DNA of 64,000 bases from Labrenzia sp. R4_2 (GCF_017743865.1 NZ_JAGHRJ010000002.1:558001-622000), one strand, 5' to 3'; positions 17,365-26,168 are shown, counted from the first letter of the stretch. Notes: a model not told the origin generated them from the sequence alone. A program made the numbers and translations.

Positions 17365-18585
17365 TCAAGAAACAGATTTCAGACGCGGGTGCTCCGGATC
17401 GCGCTCGATGTCCACCGCAATCTCCTTCGTCCAGGCAGAGACAGCCGGGACACGGCTGCGGTCGATCCGGTAGGCGTAGGCCTTCGCCACATCGACGACT
17501 TCGCTCAGCAGGCCGTCTTCCAGCTTGATCGGATTGAGGCCCAGTTCCAGAAATTGGTCATTTTTGACCACCAGATCGTTCTCCGGCGCTTCCTTGCGCG
17601 GGTTTGGAAGATAGGCGATTTTTGCTCCGGTCAGTCTGGAAATCAGCTCTGCAAGGTCACGCACCCGATGGGTTTCGGTCATCTGGTTGAACACCATCAC
17701 CCGGTCGCCGCGGTCCGGCGGATTGTCCAGGGCAAGCTCGATGCAGCGGACTGAATCCTGAATGTGAATGAAGGCCCGGGTCTGACCACCGGTGCCATGA
17801 ACCGTTAGCGGATAGTCGATCGCGGCCTGGATCAGGAACCGGTTGAGGACGGTGCCATAGTCGCCGTCATAGTCGAAGCGGTTGATCAACTGCTTGTGCT
17901 TCAGCGTTTGCTCGGTATGCGTTCCCCAGACAATGCCCTGATGAAGGTCCGTGATCCTCAAGCCATCGTTCTTGGCGTAGAACTGGAACAGCAGCTGATC
18001 GAGACACTTGGTCATGTGATAGATCGAACCAGGATTGGCCGGATACAGGATCTCCTGGCTGGCGGTTGCACCAGACAAGGTCTCCACATCAACGCTCAGG
18101 TATCCTTCAGGGATCGCCGCACCGACATTGGAGTAGCCGTAAACGCCCATGGTACCGAGGTGAATGAGATGGGCGTCCAGATCGAGCTCCACCATGGCAT
18201 TGAGCAGGTGGTGCGTCGCATTGACGTTGTTGTTGACCGTGTAGTTCTTGTGCTGGTCCGATTTCATCGAATAAGGCGCAGCGCGCTGTTCGGCAAAATG
18301 AATGATCGCATCGGGGCGCTCTTCGGCGAGCCAAGCCTTGAACACCTCATAGTTCTCGGCAATGTCGATCAGATGGAACCGGATCGTGTTACCGGTTTCC
18401 TGTTTCCAGATGCGGGTCCGCTCCTGAATGGAATCCATCGGCGTCAGTGATTGAACACCGAGTTCGGCATCAATCCAGCGGCGGCTCAGGTTGTCGATGA
18501 TGTGGACTTCGTGGCCCTTGTCGGACAAATGCAGAGACGTCGGCCAGCCAACAAACCCATCGCCACCAAGAATTGCAATCTTCAC
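17365..18585 (-). CDS. sqdB: UDP-sulfoquinovose synthase
   Basis: A 406-residue SQD1/SqdB enzyme that converts UDP-glucose and sulfite to UDP-sulfoquinovose. It has the NAD loop GGDGFVGW, the characteristic LSRRWIDAELG segment, FAEQRAAPYSM, LGTMGVYG, and the catalytic Tyr and Lys in SIYHMTK. The best start is a GTG at 18585 with AGGAG eight bases upstream; an in-frame ATG at 18630 adds 15 unconserved residues and lacks a good site. It is the first gene of the sqdBDC operon. The acyltransferase SqdA is not in the window. Confidence 0.94.
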   Translation of the reverse strand: MKIAILGGDGFVGWPTSLHLSDKGHEVHIIDNLSRRWIDAELGVQSLTPMDSIQERTRIWKQETGNTIRFHLIDIAENYEVFKAWLAEERPDAIIHFAEQRAAPYSMKSDQHKNYTVNNNVNATHHLLNAMVELDLDAHLIHLGTMGVYGYSNVGAAIPEGYLSVDVETLSGATASQEILYPANPGSIYHMTKCLDQLLFQFYAKNDGLRITDLHQGIVWGTHTEQTLKHKQLINRFDYDGDYGTVLNRFLIQAAIDYPLTVHGTGGQTRAFIHIQDSVRCIELALDNPPDRGDRVMVFNQMTETHRVRDLAELISRLTGAKIAYLPNPRKEAPENDLVVKNDQFLELGLNPIKLEDGLLSEVVDVAKAYAYRIDRSRVPAVSAWTKEIAVDIERDPEHPRLKSVS

Positions 18586-18737
18586 CTGACCACTCCTGCA
18601 TTCGTTCCGATGGACCTGTTCCACCGTCATGATTGTTTCATATGTGAGATCAGATGATTGCGATAATTCAATGACAGTTCAATGTATTATTTTGAAATTG
18701 ATACACACGTAAAGAGGTTGGACACTTCTTCCACATG

Positions 18738-19031
18738 CTAAACCGTTTCGCGGACCGTGAAACGTCCGGTAGCAGGCTCAACCGGTTCGAGATCAGAGAC
18801 AGACGTGACCCGGGCAAGCGCAGGACCGCGCCAAAGGGCGTCCATCATGTCAACCACAGTATCGGAGGGACCGGATATAACGGCCTCAACGGCGCCGGTC
18901 TTGAGGTTCCGCGCCCAACCGGAAAGGTCCCGCGCTACCGCCTCCTCGGCGCACCAGGCCCGGTATCCGACACCTTGCACCCTGCCCTCAATCAGGAGAT
19001 GGACGGTCAAAGGATCCTGGGTCATCGGCAC
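18738..19031 (-). CDS. acyP: Acylphosphatase
   Basis: A 97-residue small hydrolase of carboxyl-phosphate bonds. The signature GRVQGVGYRAW (residues 16-26) and GWARNLKTGAVEA (38-50) is present, with catalytic Arg24 and Asn42. Length is normal for AcyP. It is an isolated gene with its promoter side facing the gene at 19235; a 14-bp perfect palindrome lies 29 bp upstream of its start. Confidence 0.95.
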   Translation of the reverse strand: MPMTQDPLTVHLLIEGRVQGVGYRAWCAEEAVARDLSGWARNLKTGAVEAVISGPSDTVVDMMDALWRGPALARVTSVSDLEPVEPATGRFTVRETV

Positions 19032-19059
19032 TTCCTTTGTTCCAAAAGCGTTACCTTGG

Positions 19060-19073
19060 CTCTAAGCTTAGAG
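19060..19073. promoter_or_regulatory. 14-bp perfect palindrome, possible operator
   Basis: CTCTAAGCTTAGAG is perfectly self-complementary. It lies in the divergent spacer, 29 bp upstream of acyP and about 160 bp upstream of the gene at 19235. It resembles a dimeric regulator site, but no regulator gene is nearby. Confidence 0.35.
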
Positions 19074-19234
19074 TATTGCGGATCGTTTCAAACCTGCAAT
19101 GGGGCTTTATGCAGCAAAAACAGCGCAGCACTCGAGAGGTATTCTGCGTCAAGAATAACATTCGCCTTTATCCGGGACGGTCAACGACCTACATCCTGCC
19201 GAGCCCGCATTGATTGACAGAGGATCCCATCGGC

Positions 19235-19507
19235 GTGACCAAACAGAAAACACTCAACATCCGCGTGCCCAAAGATCCCTCTGAAGCGATCACGGCCATT
19301 GTTGCTTATGCGGGGATTGCGAAGAGGCTGCATGTGGAACTCAGCACCCATGCAGAAGCGGTCGGACTGGATCTTGATCAAATCAAAACCGACCTCATCA
19401 ATGAAGCGAAGAAGGCGGTTCCGCATAGCGATTTCTCGGACCATGAGATCAGAAACTACAACATCATGTTCGAAGCCATCGATACGATCTTCAAGCCGAT
19501 CGACTGA
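19235..19507 (+). CDS. Small conserved-looking cytoplasmic protein, function unknown
   Basis: A 90-residue acidic protein without signal peptide or membrane segment, probably mostly helical (KDPSEAITAIVAYAGIAKRL, then HAEAVGLDLDQIKTDLINEA). I do not recognise the family. The GTG at 19235 is preferred, with GAGGA about ten bases before it; a TTG at 19214 is the upstream alternative. Codon use looks like the neighbouring genes. It is divergent from acyP and convergent with the RibN-like gene, 21 bp away. Confidence 0.7.
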   Translation: MTKQKTLNIRVPKDPSEAITAIVAYAGIAKRLHVELSTHAEAVGLDLDQIKTDLINEAKKAVPHSDFSDHEIRNYNIMFEAIDTIFKPID

Positions 19508-19528
19508 TATCGGCTGTCTCTGAGAGGA

Positions 19529-20434
19529 TCACGCTGTTTTCGCCACGGCATTTCCCCGTCTCTGTTCATCGAGCATCACCATGAGCGATGCCCCGACAAT
19601 CACCAGAGCACCCGGCCAAAACGCACCCGTTGGAGCAAAGCCGAAGGCAATGAAGCCAACGGCAATGTTGAGCGGCAGCTTCAGATGGTCGAACGGCTGA
19701 ACAAAGGTTACGTCCGCCTTTTGATACGCCAGCGTCAAAAGATAGTTCGCAAGAACGGTTAAGAGGCCGGCCCCAACGAGCAGGACAAGCGCCGCGCCAC
19801 TGACGACAAGGCCTCCATCGGCGAAGGCAAGCGCCGCATTCACGGGCGTCAAAAGGAGCAACAGATAAAGCGTGATGGAATCGGCTGCCTCCCGCTGTGT
19901 CAGTTTCTTTGTCACAAGCGACGTTCCGGCCCAAAACGCAGCGGCTGCGACGGGGAGCAAAGCGCCCCAGTTAAATGCCTGCGACCAGGGCTCGAGGATC
20001 ACCATCCCACCTGAAAAGCCGGCAATGGTCGCGAGCCATCGCACCCAGCCAACTTGTTCCCCGAGAAAGATCCGGGCGCCAAGAATGACGAAAAACGGCG
20101 ACGTCATCACAAGGGCGATCGCCTGCCAGATTTCCACGCGCGCCAGGCCGGCAACCCACAGCTGAATGCCAATGACGGCCAGGAAAGCCCGCAGGAGATG
20201 CAACCCGAGTTGTTGTGTTTTCAAGGCGGTTCGCCCGCGCCGGAGCACCCAGGGAAGCGCAAAGCAAAGTCCAAGCGCATATTGCCAGAAAGCTGCCGAC
20301 GTTGACGGCACGCCGAGCCGCATCGTCGATGCCTGCAGGGCGCCATTTACAAGGGCAAATGAGGCGCCTGCCCCGACCATGGCAAGCGCTGCCAGCACCG
20401 GCTGCGCCTGAAGTGAGGAGGATTTGGTGTCCAT
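19529..20434 (-). CDS. ribN: RibN-like riboflavin transporter (EamA/DMT family)
   Basis: A 301-residue integral membrane protein with about ten hydrophobic segments and two EamA repeats. By sequence alone it is a drug/metabolite-superfamily permease. It is called RibN because an FMN riboswitch and its terminator lie directly upstream on the same strand (20484-20664), as in known riboswitch-controlled RibN riboflavin importers of rhizobia and Vibrio. The ATG at 20434 with GGAACGGA upstream is the start; an upstream in-frame codon at 20485 falls inside the terminator and is excluded. Confidence 0.85.
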   Translation of the reverse strand: MDTKSSSLQAQPVLAALAMVGAGASFALVNGALQASTMRLGVPSTSAAFWQYALGLCFALPWVLRRGRTALKTQQLGLHLLRAFLAVIGIQLWVAGLARVEIWQAIALVMTSPFFVILGARIFLGEQVGWVRWLATIAGFSGGMVILEPWSQAFNWGALLPVAAAAFWAGTSLVTKKLTQREAADSITLYLLLLLTPVNAALAFADGGLVVSGAALVLLVGAGLLTVLANYLLTLAYQKADVTFVQPFDHLKLPLNIAVGFIAFGFAPTGAFWPGALVIVGASLMVMLDEQRRGNAVAKTA

Positions 20435-20483
20435 TGTCTTGAAGTCCGTTCCAGTTTTCACCCAGAACAGTCTCAAAAAGACC

Positions 20484-20517
20484 AAAAAGCTGCACCGCTT
20501 GAGAAAAGCGGCCCAGC
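20484..20517 (-). terminator. Expression-platform terminator of the FMN riboswitch
   Basis: On the minus strand GCTG-GG-CCGCTT, a five-base loop, AAGCGG-TG-CAGC, then TTTTT. It begins four bases after the aptamer and precedes the ribN start by 50 bases, so premature termination is the likely mode of control. Confidence 0.85.
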
Positions 20518-20520
20518 CAA

Positions 20521-20664
20521 GCTCTCTATCATCCGGACTATAACCGTCGGCTCCGGCATCTCACCGGATCTGCTGACCCTTGGCAAACATGGACTACCAA
20601 GGCGCTCGCGGGCTCCAGGTTTCCCTGATACCGCCGGTGGGGACTTTCACCCCGCCCCGAGAAC
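20521..20664 (-). promoter_or_regulatory. FMN riboswitch aptamer (RFN element)
   Basis: The conserved RFN blocks occur in order on the minus strand: CGGGGCGGGGTGAAAGTCCC, CACCGGCGGTAT, AGCCCGCGAGCG, GGGTCAGCAGATCCGGTGAG, GATGCCGGAGCCGACGGTTA and TAGTCCGGATGATAGAGAG. All six-stem junction segments are represented and unbroken. It binds FMN; binding should favour the adjacent terminator and switch off the RibN-like transporter. It lies between pccA and ribN and serves only ribN. Confidence 0.97.
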
Positions 20665-20793
20665 TGTTCTTGAAATCCGTGTTTACCCGGCTCAACCGAT
20701 CGGCGCAACGGCTGCGGGCCGGAAAATTCAGTATGACTGAAAAGCTGTCGGATGGCCGGCAGCTGACTTTTCAAGAACACAACCGGTCGATGA

Positions 20794-22806
20794 TCAGGAG
20801 AACTCCATTATCACGGCATCAACCGCGAGGCTGTCGCCCGGCTCTGCTTTGATGGCAGTCACGACACAGTCCCGCTCGGCACGAAGGACGTTCTCCATCT
20901 TCATGGCTTCAACGATGGCCAGCTGTTCGCCCGCTTTGACTTCCTGACCTTCACTGACGGCGATAGACACGACCAGACCCGGCATCGGGCACAGCAGCAT
21001 CTTGGATGTGTCCGGCGGAAGTTTTTCCGGCATCAACTCATCGAGTTCGGCAACACGCGGCGTCATGATCTTTGCTGTTACGGAATAGCCCTGCCAATCG
21101 AGGCGGTAGCCACCACGAACCGGACGGACCTGAACAGTGATGTCCTTGTCCCCGACGCGGCCGCTCCAGAGTGCAGCGCCCGGCGCCCAATCCGATTCCA
21201 CATTGACGACAGGCCCGTCACCAATCGCGACATCAAGCTCAATTGGCGTTCCCGGATAACCGGCCGCAAGACGAATGGGAACATAAGTCTTGTCGAGCTT
21301 AACCACCCAGTCCTCACGGATGGCACCGGAGTGCGGCCGCAAACGGCCAGGAAGATGGTCGAGACGTTCGCGCTCAATCGCCGCCATGGACAGCGACACG
21401 GCCGCCAAAACGCCCCGCGCTTCGTCATCCGGCTCAGCCGGGAAAAAGCCGTCCGGGTATTCATCTGCAATGAAACTGGTCGCCAGTTCGCCGGACCGCC
21501 AACGCGGATGGTTCATCAACGCTGTTAGGAACGGCACGTTGTGCTGAATGCCGTCAACGTAGTACCCGTCCAGCGCCTTGCTCATGGCGTCAATCGCTTC
21601 TTCGCGGGTCGGGGCATGGGTGATCAGCTTGGAAATCATCGGGTCGTAGAACATGGAGATCTCCGACCCCTCGACCACACCGGTGTCATTCCGGATGGTC
21701 AGCCCATCGCTTTCCAGTTCCTCCGGCGGGACGTAGCGCACGAGTCGGCCAATTGAGGGCAGGAAGTTCCGGTAAGGATCCTCGGCATAGATCCGGCTTT
21801 CCACGGACCAGCCGTTCAGCTTCACGTCGTCCTGTGCGATTTCAAGCTTCTGGCCATAGGCAACGCGGATCATCTGCTCGACCAGATCGACCCCGGTGAT
21901 CAACTCAGTAACCGGGTGCTCCACCTGAAGTCGGGTGTTCATTTCAAGGAAGAAGAAGCTCTTGTCCTGGCCAGCCACAAACTCAACGGTGCCCGCGCTG
22001 TCGTAGTCAACGGCTTTCGCCAAGGCGACCGCTTGTTCGCCCATGAGCCGGCGTGTGTCTTCATCCAGCAGCGGCGACGGCGCTTCTTCAATCACCTTCT
22101 GGTTACGGCGCTGGATCGAACACTCTCGCTCGCCCAGATAAATCGCGTTGCCGTGTTTGTCGCCAAGAACCTGAATTTCAATATGGCGCGGGTTCTCGAT
22201 GAACTTTTCAACGAAGACGCGGTCATCGCCAAAGGAAGATGCAGCTTCTGATTTGGACCGGGTGTAGCCGTCACGTACTTCTTCGGCGTTCCAGGCGATC
22301 CGCATCCCCTTCCCGCCACCGCCGGCCGAAGCCTTGATCATCACCGGGTAGCCGATGTCCTCTGCGATCTCGACGGCTTGATCAGGTGATTCAATGACAC
22401 CGAGATATCCTGGAACCGTGCTGACTTTCGCCTCGTTGGCAAACTTCTTGGATTCGATCTTGTCGCCCATCGCTTCAATCGCGCGCGGGTTCGGACCGAT
22501 CCAAACGATACCTTCCTTTGCGAGCGCCTCCGGAAAGCTTGCCCGCTCAGACAAGAAGCCATAGCCGGGATGCACAGCTTCAGCACCAGTCTCCTTACAG
22601 GCTGCGATGATCTTGTCAGCAATCAAGTAGGATTCAGCAGCTGCCGCCGGACCGATGTGAACGGCCTCGTCGGCCATCTCAACGTGCAGAGCATTCCGAT
22701 CGGCATCTGAATAGACCGCAACGGTTTTGATTCCCATCTTCCGCGCCGTCTTGATAACGCGGCACGCAATCTCACCCCGGTTGGCGATCAGTATTTTCGA
22801 GAACAT
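20794..22806 (-). CDS. pccA: Acyl-CoA (propionyl-CoA) carboxylase, biotin-containing alpha subunit
   Basis: A 670-residue protein: biotin carboxylase (residues 1-445, with GGGGKGM and HIEIQVLGDKHGN), a BT linker domain (about 480-590), and a C-terminal biotinyl domain with EAMKMEN carrying biotinylated Lys636. This architecture is that of PccA/MccA subunits, which pair with a beta carboxyltransferase; PccB is encoded at 24636-26168 on the same strand. Together they convert propionyl-CoA to methylmalonyl-CoA. Substrate choice (propionyl versus other acyl-CoA) is inferred from overall family resemblance. Confidence 0.93.
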   Translation of the reverse strand: MFSKILIANRGEIACRVIKTARKMGIKTVAVYSDADRNALHVEMADEAVHIGPAAAAESYLIADKIIAACKETGAEAVHPGYGFLSERASFPEALAKEGIVWIGPNPRAIEAMGDKIESKKFANEAKVSTVPGYLGVIESPDQAVEIAEDIGYPVMIKASAGGGGKGMRIAWNAEEVRDGYTRSKSEAASSFGDDRVFVEKFIENPRHIEIQVLGDKHGNAIYLGERECSIQRRNQKVIEEAPSPLLDEDTRRLMGEQAVALAKAVDYDSAGTVEFVAGQDKSFFFLEMNTRLQVEHPVTELITGVDLVEQMIRVAYGQKLEIAQDDVKLNGWSVESRIYAEDPYRNFLPSIGRLVRYVPPEELESDGLTIRNDTGVVEGSEISMFYDPMISKLITHAPTREEAIDAMSKALDGYYVDGIQHNVPFLTALMNHPRWRSGELATSFIADEYPDGFFPAEPDDEARGVLAAVSLSMAAIERERLDHLPGRLRPHSGAIREDWVVKLDKTYVPIRLAAGYPGTPIELDVAIGDGPVVNVESDWAPGAALWSGRVGDKDITVQVRPVRGGYRLDWQGYSVTAKIMTPRVAELDELMPEKLPPDTSKMLLCPMPGLVVSIAVSEGQEVKAGEQLAIVEAMKMENVLRAERDCVVTAIKAEPGDSLAVDAVIMEFS

Positions 22807-23030
22807 GCAATTCCACCCAGCTGGATCTGTTTTCTGAGTTGTAGGCCGGTCCCCCCCTCCAGTGCAACTTATCCAAAGGGTGGTCAGACGATGTGAGAAC
22901 CATCTTTTTATGGCTGTTCAGGCAAAACAATCGATAGGTTTGGATCACGGTCTATTGCGGCAAGGCACTGATTTTCCTTTTTCTTAACAAATATATTGCA
23001 AATTCTACCATGTATTTGGAGGAAGACGAC

Positions 23031-23504
23031 GTGGTGAAAAAACTAATAACATCACTGCTCATCGGATTTGCCCTGACGAGTTCTGTTCAGGCGAAAACGA
23101 TCGAAAAGTGGCATGCTGGAGAAGTCGATGGCTTCACCCGCTATTGGACCACAAACAACATCGGCGCGAGTTTTGTCGTTTGGTGCCATCCCCAGCGTCC
23201 AGTCAACGGCACTTTGTTGCATGTCGTCATTGACGGCAAAACACCCACTCCAAACACACGCATGAAGCTGATCATCGACAACGAGATCATGGAAATTCCG
23301 GTCAACGAACAAGGATATATCGACACAGGATGCGCAACCTGTGCCGACACGTTCGAATATGTCTGGCACCGGCTTCGCGCCGCAACGGCCATTGCGGTGA
23401 AGTTCAAGGACGACAGCTACGCCGGCTTTTCGCTCAAAGGTGCGAAAGAAGTTTTACCGGCAAATGTCTGCCCCACTGACTGGCAAAAAAAGCAAGCGTC
23501 ATGA
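23031..23504 (+). CDS. Small secreted protein, tandem paralogue A
   Basis: A 157-residue protein with a signal peptide (KKLITSLLIGFALTSSVQA, cleaved before KT). The mature part reads W..GEVDGFTRYWTTNNIG, VVWC, CATCADTFEYVWHRLR, and ends PANVCPTDW. It is clearly related to the next gene (shared W....V.G...YWT.N..G, WC, C..CAD, AGFS.....EV.P..VC). The four cysteines at shared positions suggest disulfides in the periplasm. The GTG at 23031 has GGAGGA seven bases upstream; an ATG at 23010 has none. I do not recognise the family. The pair sits between pccA and pccB on the opposite strand. Confidence 0.82.
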   Translation: MVKKLITSLLIGFALTSSVQAKTIEKWHAGEVDGFTRYWTTNNIGASFVVWCHPQRPVNGTLLHVVIDGKTPTPNTRMKLIIDNEIMEIPVNEQGYIDTGCATCADTFEYVWHRLRAATAIAVKFKDDSYAGFSLKGAKEVLPANVCPTDWQKKQAS

Positions 23505-23620
23505 GCAGCATCTCAGACAAGAGCGGTAAGTGTCATTTCAAGGCGTTTCTACTCAGCGGAATTAGCTAAAATTTAAGACAACCCTCGGTATTTTCAGCAG
23601 TGCATACATTGGGGCTCCGG

Positions 23621-24100
23621 ATGTTCACTCGCCTGTTTCTAATTGCAATGTTTATCGGTCTTTCCGTCACGCCGGGCGTTTCGGAAACCGTGGGCAGTTG
23701 GCACAGTGAAAAGGTGAATGGCTATCAGCATTATTGGACCAAGAACAAGCTCGGTTCGCGGTTTTCAATTTGGTGCCCTGATAGCAAGAAGGCCGTGCTT
23801 CCACTAATCAGTATTGATATTAAGGGGCGTCTTCCGGTCCCGAGAACCTTGATCCGGGTCGAGCTTGACCACCGCTTGATCAAATTTACTGCCGACAGAG
23901 ACGGGTACATCCGCCCGGACTGCCCTGCCTGCGCCGACAACATGCGGTATTTCTGGCAGCTTCTTCGTAACTCAGCACGTTTTGCCGTCCTGTTCGACGA
24001 GGATCGGCGGTATGCGGGCTTTTCAACCCGCGGCGTTGGCGAAGTGATCCCGCCAACGGTCTGTGAACCGGACCCGGGCCTTCAGGCCAACCACCAATAG
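23621..24100 (+). CDS. Small secreted protein, tandem paralogue B
   Basis: A 159-residue paralogue of the preceding gene, with a signal peptide (residues 1-22) and the same framework: GSWHSEKVNGYQHYWTKNKL, IWC, CPACADNMRYFW, AGFSTRG and PPTVCEPD. Cysteine positions are conserved between the copies while most other residues differ, which indicates an old duplication under constraint. The ATG at 23621 with GGGG nine bases upstream is preferred over a GTG at 23600. No enzyme motif is visible. Function unknown. Confidence 0.82.
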   Translation: MFTRLFLIAMFIGLSVTPGVSETVGSWHSEKVNGYQHYWTKNKLGSRFSIWCPDSKKAVLPLISIDIKGRLPVPRTLIRVELDHRLIKFTADRDGYIRPDCPACADNMRYFWQLLRNSARFAVLFDEDRRYAGFSTRGVGEVIPPTVCEPDPGLQANHQ

Positions 24101-24222
24101 GTCTTCATCCCGTAAAGCAAGACAATCCGTGTTGCCGGTCACATGTCCGGCGGCTTGATCGCGCTATACTACTTCCTACCAGGCCTGCAAAGTGCGGTGC
24201 CTGAAACACGCTGGAGGTTCGT

Positions 24223-24522
24223 ATGAAGCCGCATGCCCTACTAATCCCCGCCGCTGTTCTTTCGCTTCTGTCAGCCGCGAACGTTGCAGAAGCTCGGCCG
24301 GATCTACGCCAGATGACCTGTGCCCAGGCACAAAATATGGTGCTTAGAAACGGAGCGGTGGTCTTTACGACAGGCCAGTACACTTATTCCAGGTTCGTCG
24401 CGAACCTCAGATATTGTGAACGTGATAAAGCCCTAGCACCGCAGTATGGCGCAACGCGTGACAATCCGCAGTGTTATGTTGCTTTTGAATGTAAAGACCC
24501 GGATCTGCTTTTCATCGATTGA
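24223..24522 (+). CDS. Small secreted Cys-containing protein, conserved hypothetical
   Basis: A 99-residue protein with a signal peptide ending near AEARPD. The mature domain reads RQMTCAQAQNMVLRNGAVVF, TTGQYTYSRFV, YC, and PQCYVAFEC, with four cysteines that could form two disulfides. I recall similar small exported proteins in many Hyphomicrobiales, without a known role. GGAGG five to six bases upstream supports the ATG. It is convergent with pccB, separated by that gene's terminator. Confidence 0.83.
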   Translation: MKPHALLIPAAVLSLLSAANVAEARPDLRQMTCAQAQNMVLRNGAVVFTTGQYTYSRFVANLRYCERDKALAPQYGATRDNPQCYVAFECKDPDLLFID

Positions 24523-24573
24523 GACACCGCGGCCGCGGCCAACTTTTGAAGAGACGACGGCAATGAAGAGAGC

Positions 24574-24614
24574 CTAAAAAACAAAAACCCGCCAAGTTTT
24601 TTCTCGGCGGGTTT
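24574..24614 (-). terminator. Rho-independent terminator of pccB
   Basis: On the minus strand AAACCCGCC/GGCGGGTTT with a 12-base loop, then TTTTTGTTTTTT. It lies 22 bases past the pccB stop. Confidence 0.88.
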
Positions 24615-24635
24615 GAGGCTAAACATCTTTCGCAA

Positions 24636-26168
24636 TCAGAGCGGAATGTTGTCGTGTTTTTTCCAGGGCGTTTCGACTTTTTTGGCGCGCAGCAAAGCCA
24701 AGGCTTTCGCGACACGTCGGCGGGTCGAATGCGGACGGATCACATCATCGATGTATCCACGCTCGGCTGCGACGAACGGGTTTGCAAACCGGTTCTCGTA
24801 GTCTTGCGTGCGCTTCTGGATCTTTTCCGGATCCCCCAGTTCAGAGCGGTAGAGGATCTCAACAGCGCCTTTCGCGCCCATCACGGCGATTTCCGCCGTC
24901 GGCCAGGCATAGTTGATGTCGCCGCGAATGTGCTTGGAGCTCATGACGTCATACGCTCCGCCGTACGCTTTACGGGTGATGACCGTGACTTTTGGCACCG
25001 TCGCCTCGGTGTAGGCAAACAGAAGCTTCGCGCCGTGCTTGATCAGACCGCCGTACTCTTGAGACGTGCCCGGCAAGAACCCCGGCACATCGACGAAGGT
25101 GACTATCGGGATGTTGAAACAATCGCAGAACCGCACAAAGCGGGCTGCCTTCCGGCTGGCATCTGAATCCAGAACACCGGCCAGAACCATCGGCTGGTTG
25201 GCAATAACACCGACGGTGCGCCCTTCCATGCGGCCGAAACCGGTGATGATGTTGCCCGCAAAGTTCTCCTGGATCTCGTAGAAGTCCCCCTCATCGAGGG
25301 TCTTCAACACAAGCTCCTTCATATCGTAAGGCTTGTTGGGATTGTCCGGGATAAAGGAATCGAGGCTCATGTCGATCCGGTCCGGGTCGTCGTAGTTTGT
25401 GACCTCGGGCAGCTCTGCCTGATTGTTCATCGGCAGGAAGTCGATAAGACGCCGCATCTCCAAAAGCGCCTCAACATCGTTGTCGAATGCACCGTCGGCG
25501 ATTGAGGATTTGGTCGTGTGAACAGACGCACCGCCGAGTTCTTCAGCGGTGACCGTTTCGTTGGTCACGGTTTTCACGACATCCGGTCCGGTGACAAACA
25601 TGTAGGACGTGTCGCGAACCATAAAGATGAAGTCGGTCATTGCCGGCGAATAAACGTCACCGCCCGCACATGGGCCCATGATCAGGGAAATCTGCGGAAT
25701 GACACCCGATGCCTGAACATTGCGGGTGAACACCTCGCCATAACCGCCCAGCGCGGCAACCCCTTCCTGGATCCGCGCACCGCCCGCATCGAAAAGACCA
25801 ATGATCGGTGCCCGGTTCTGCAGAGCCATGTCCTGCAGTTTGACCATCTTTTCAGCATGGGCTTCTGACAGGGACCCGCCGAAAACAGTGAAGTCCTTGG
25901 AGAACACGTAGATGGTTCGGCCGTTGACCGTGCCCCAGCCGGTGACAACGCCGTCGCCAGGAATGTGCTGCTCGTCCATGCCGAAATCGGTGCAGCGGTG
26001 CTGCTTGAACATGTCGAACTCTTCAAAAGAGCCTTCGTCCAAAAGGATTTCGATCCGCTCCCGAGCGGTCAGCTTGCCTTTGGAGTGCTGGGAATCGATG
26101 CGCCGCTGGCCGCCACCCATCTTGGCCGTTTCCCGCCGCTGCTCCAACTCCACCAGAACGTCTCTCAT
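24636..26168 (-). CDS. pccB: Acyl-CoA (propionyl-CoA) carboxylase beta subunit
   Basis: A 510-residue carboxyltransferase with the N- and C-terminal crotonase-like halves of PccB/AccD5 proteins. GGARIQEGV and [14 protein letters not shown] lie in the N half; [17 protein letters not shown] and [10 protein letters not shown] line the acyl-CoA and biotin sites in the C half. It should assemble with the pccA product. Unlike many alphaproteobacteria, where the two genes are adjacent or nearly so, about 1.8 kb with three oppositely oriented genes separates them here. It has its own promoter region, shared with the divergent Anbu operon. Confidence 0.95.
   Translation of the reverse strand: MRDVLVELEQRRETAKMGGGQRRIDSQHSKGKLTARERIEILLDEGSFEEFDMFKQHRCTDFGMDEQHIPGDGVVTGWGTVNGRTIYVFSKDFTVFGGSLSEAHAEKMVKLQDMALQNRAPIIGLFDAGGARIQEGVAALGGYGEVFTRNVQASGVIPQISLIMGPCAGGDVYSPAMTDFIFMVRDTSYMFVTGPDVVKTVTNETVTAEELGGASVHTTKSSIADGAFDNDVEALLEMRRLIDFLPMNNQAELPEVTNYDDPDRIDMSLDSFIPDNPNKPYDMKELVLKTLDEGDFYEIQENFAGNIITGFGRMEGRTVGVIANQPMVLAGVLDSDASRKAARFVRFCDCFNIPIVTFVDVPGFLPGTSQEYGGLIKHGAKLLFAYTEATVPKVTVITRKAYGGAYDVMSSKHIRGDINYAWPTAEIAVMGAKGAVEILYRSELGDPEKIQKRTQDYENRFANPFVAAERGYIDDVIRPHSTRRRVAKALALLRAKKVETPWKKHDNIPL

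Noticed and set aside
20580-20852. 90-codon plus-strand frame between ribN and pccA
   Set aside because: It covers the antisense of the FMN riboswitch and the end of pccA; the structured RNA explains the sequence conservation.
22807-24635. Mobile insertion between pccA and pccB
   Set aside because: No transposase, integrase, terminal inverted repeats or target duplications are visible, and the genes use codons like their neighbours.
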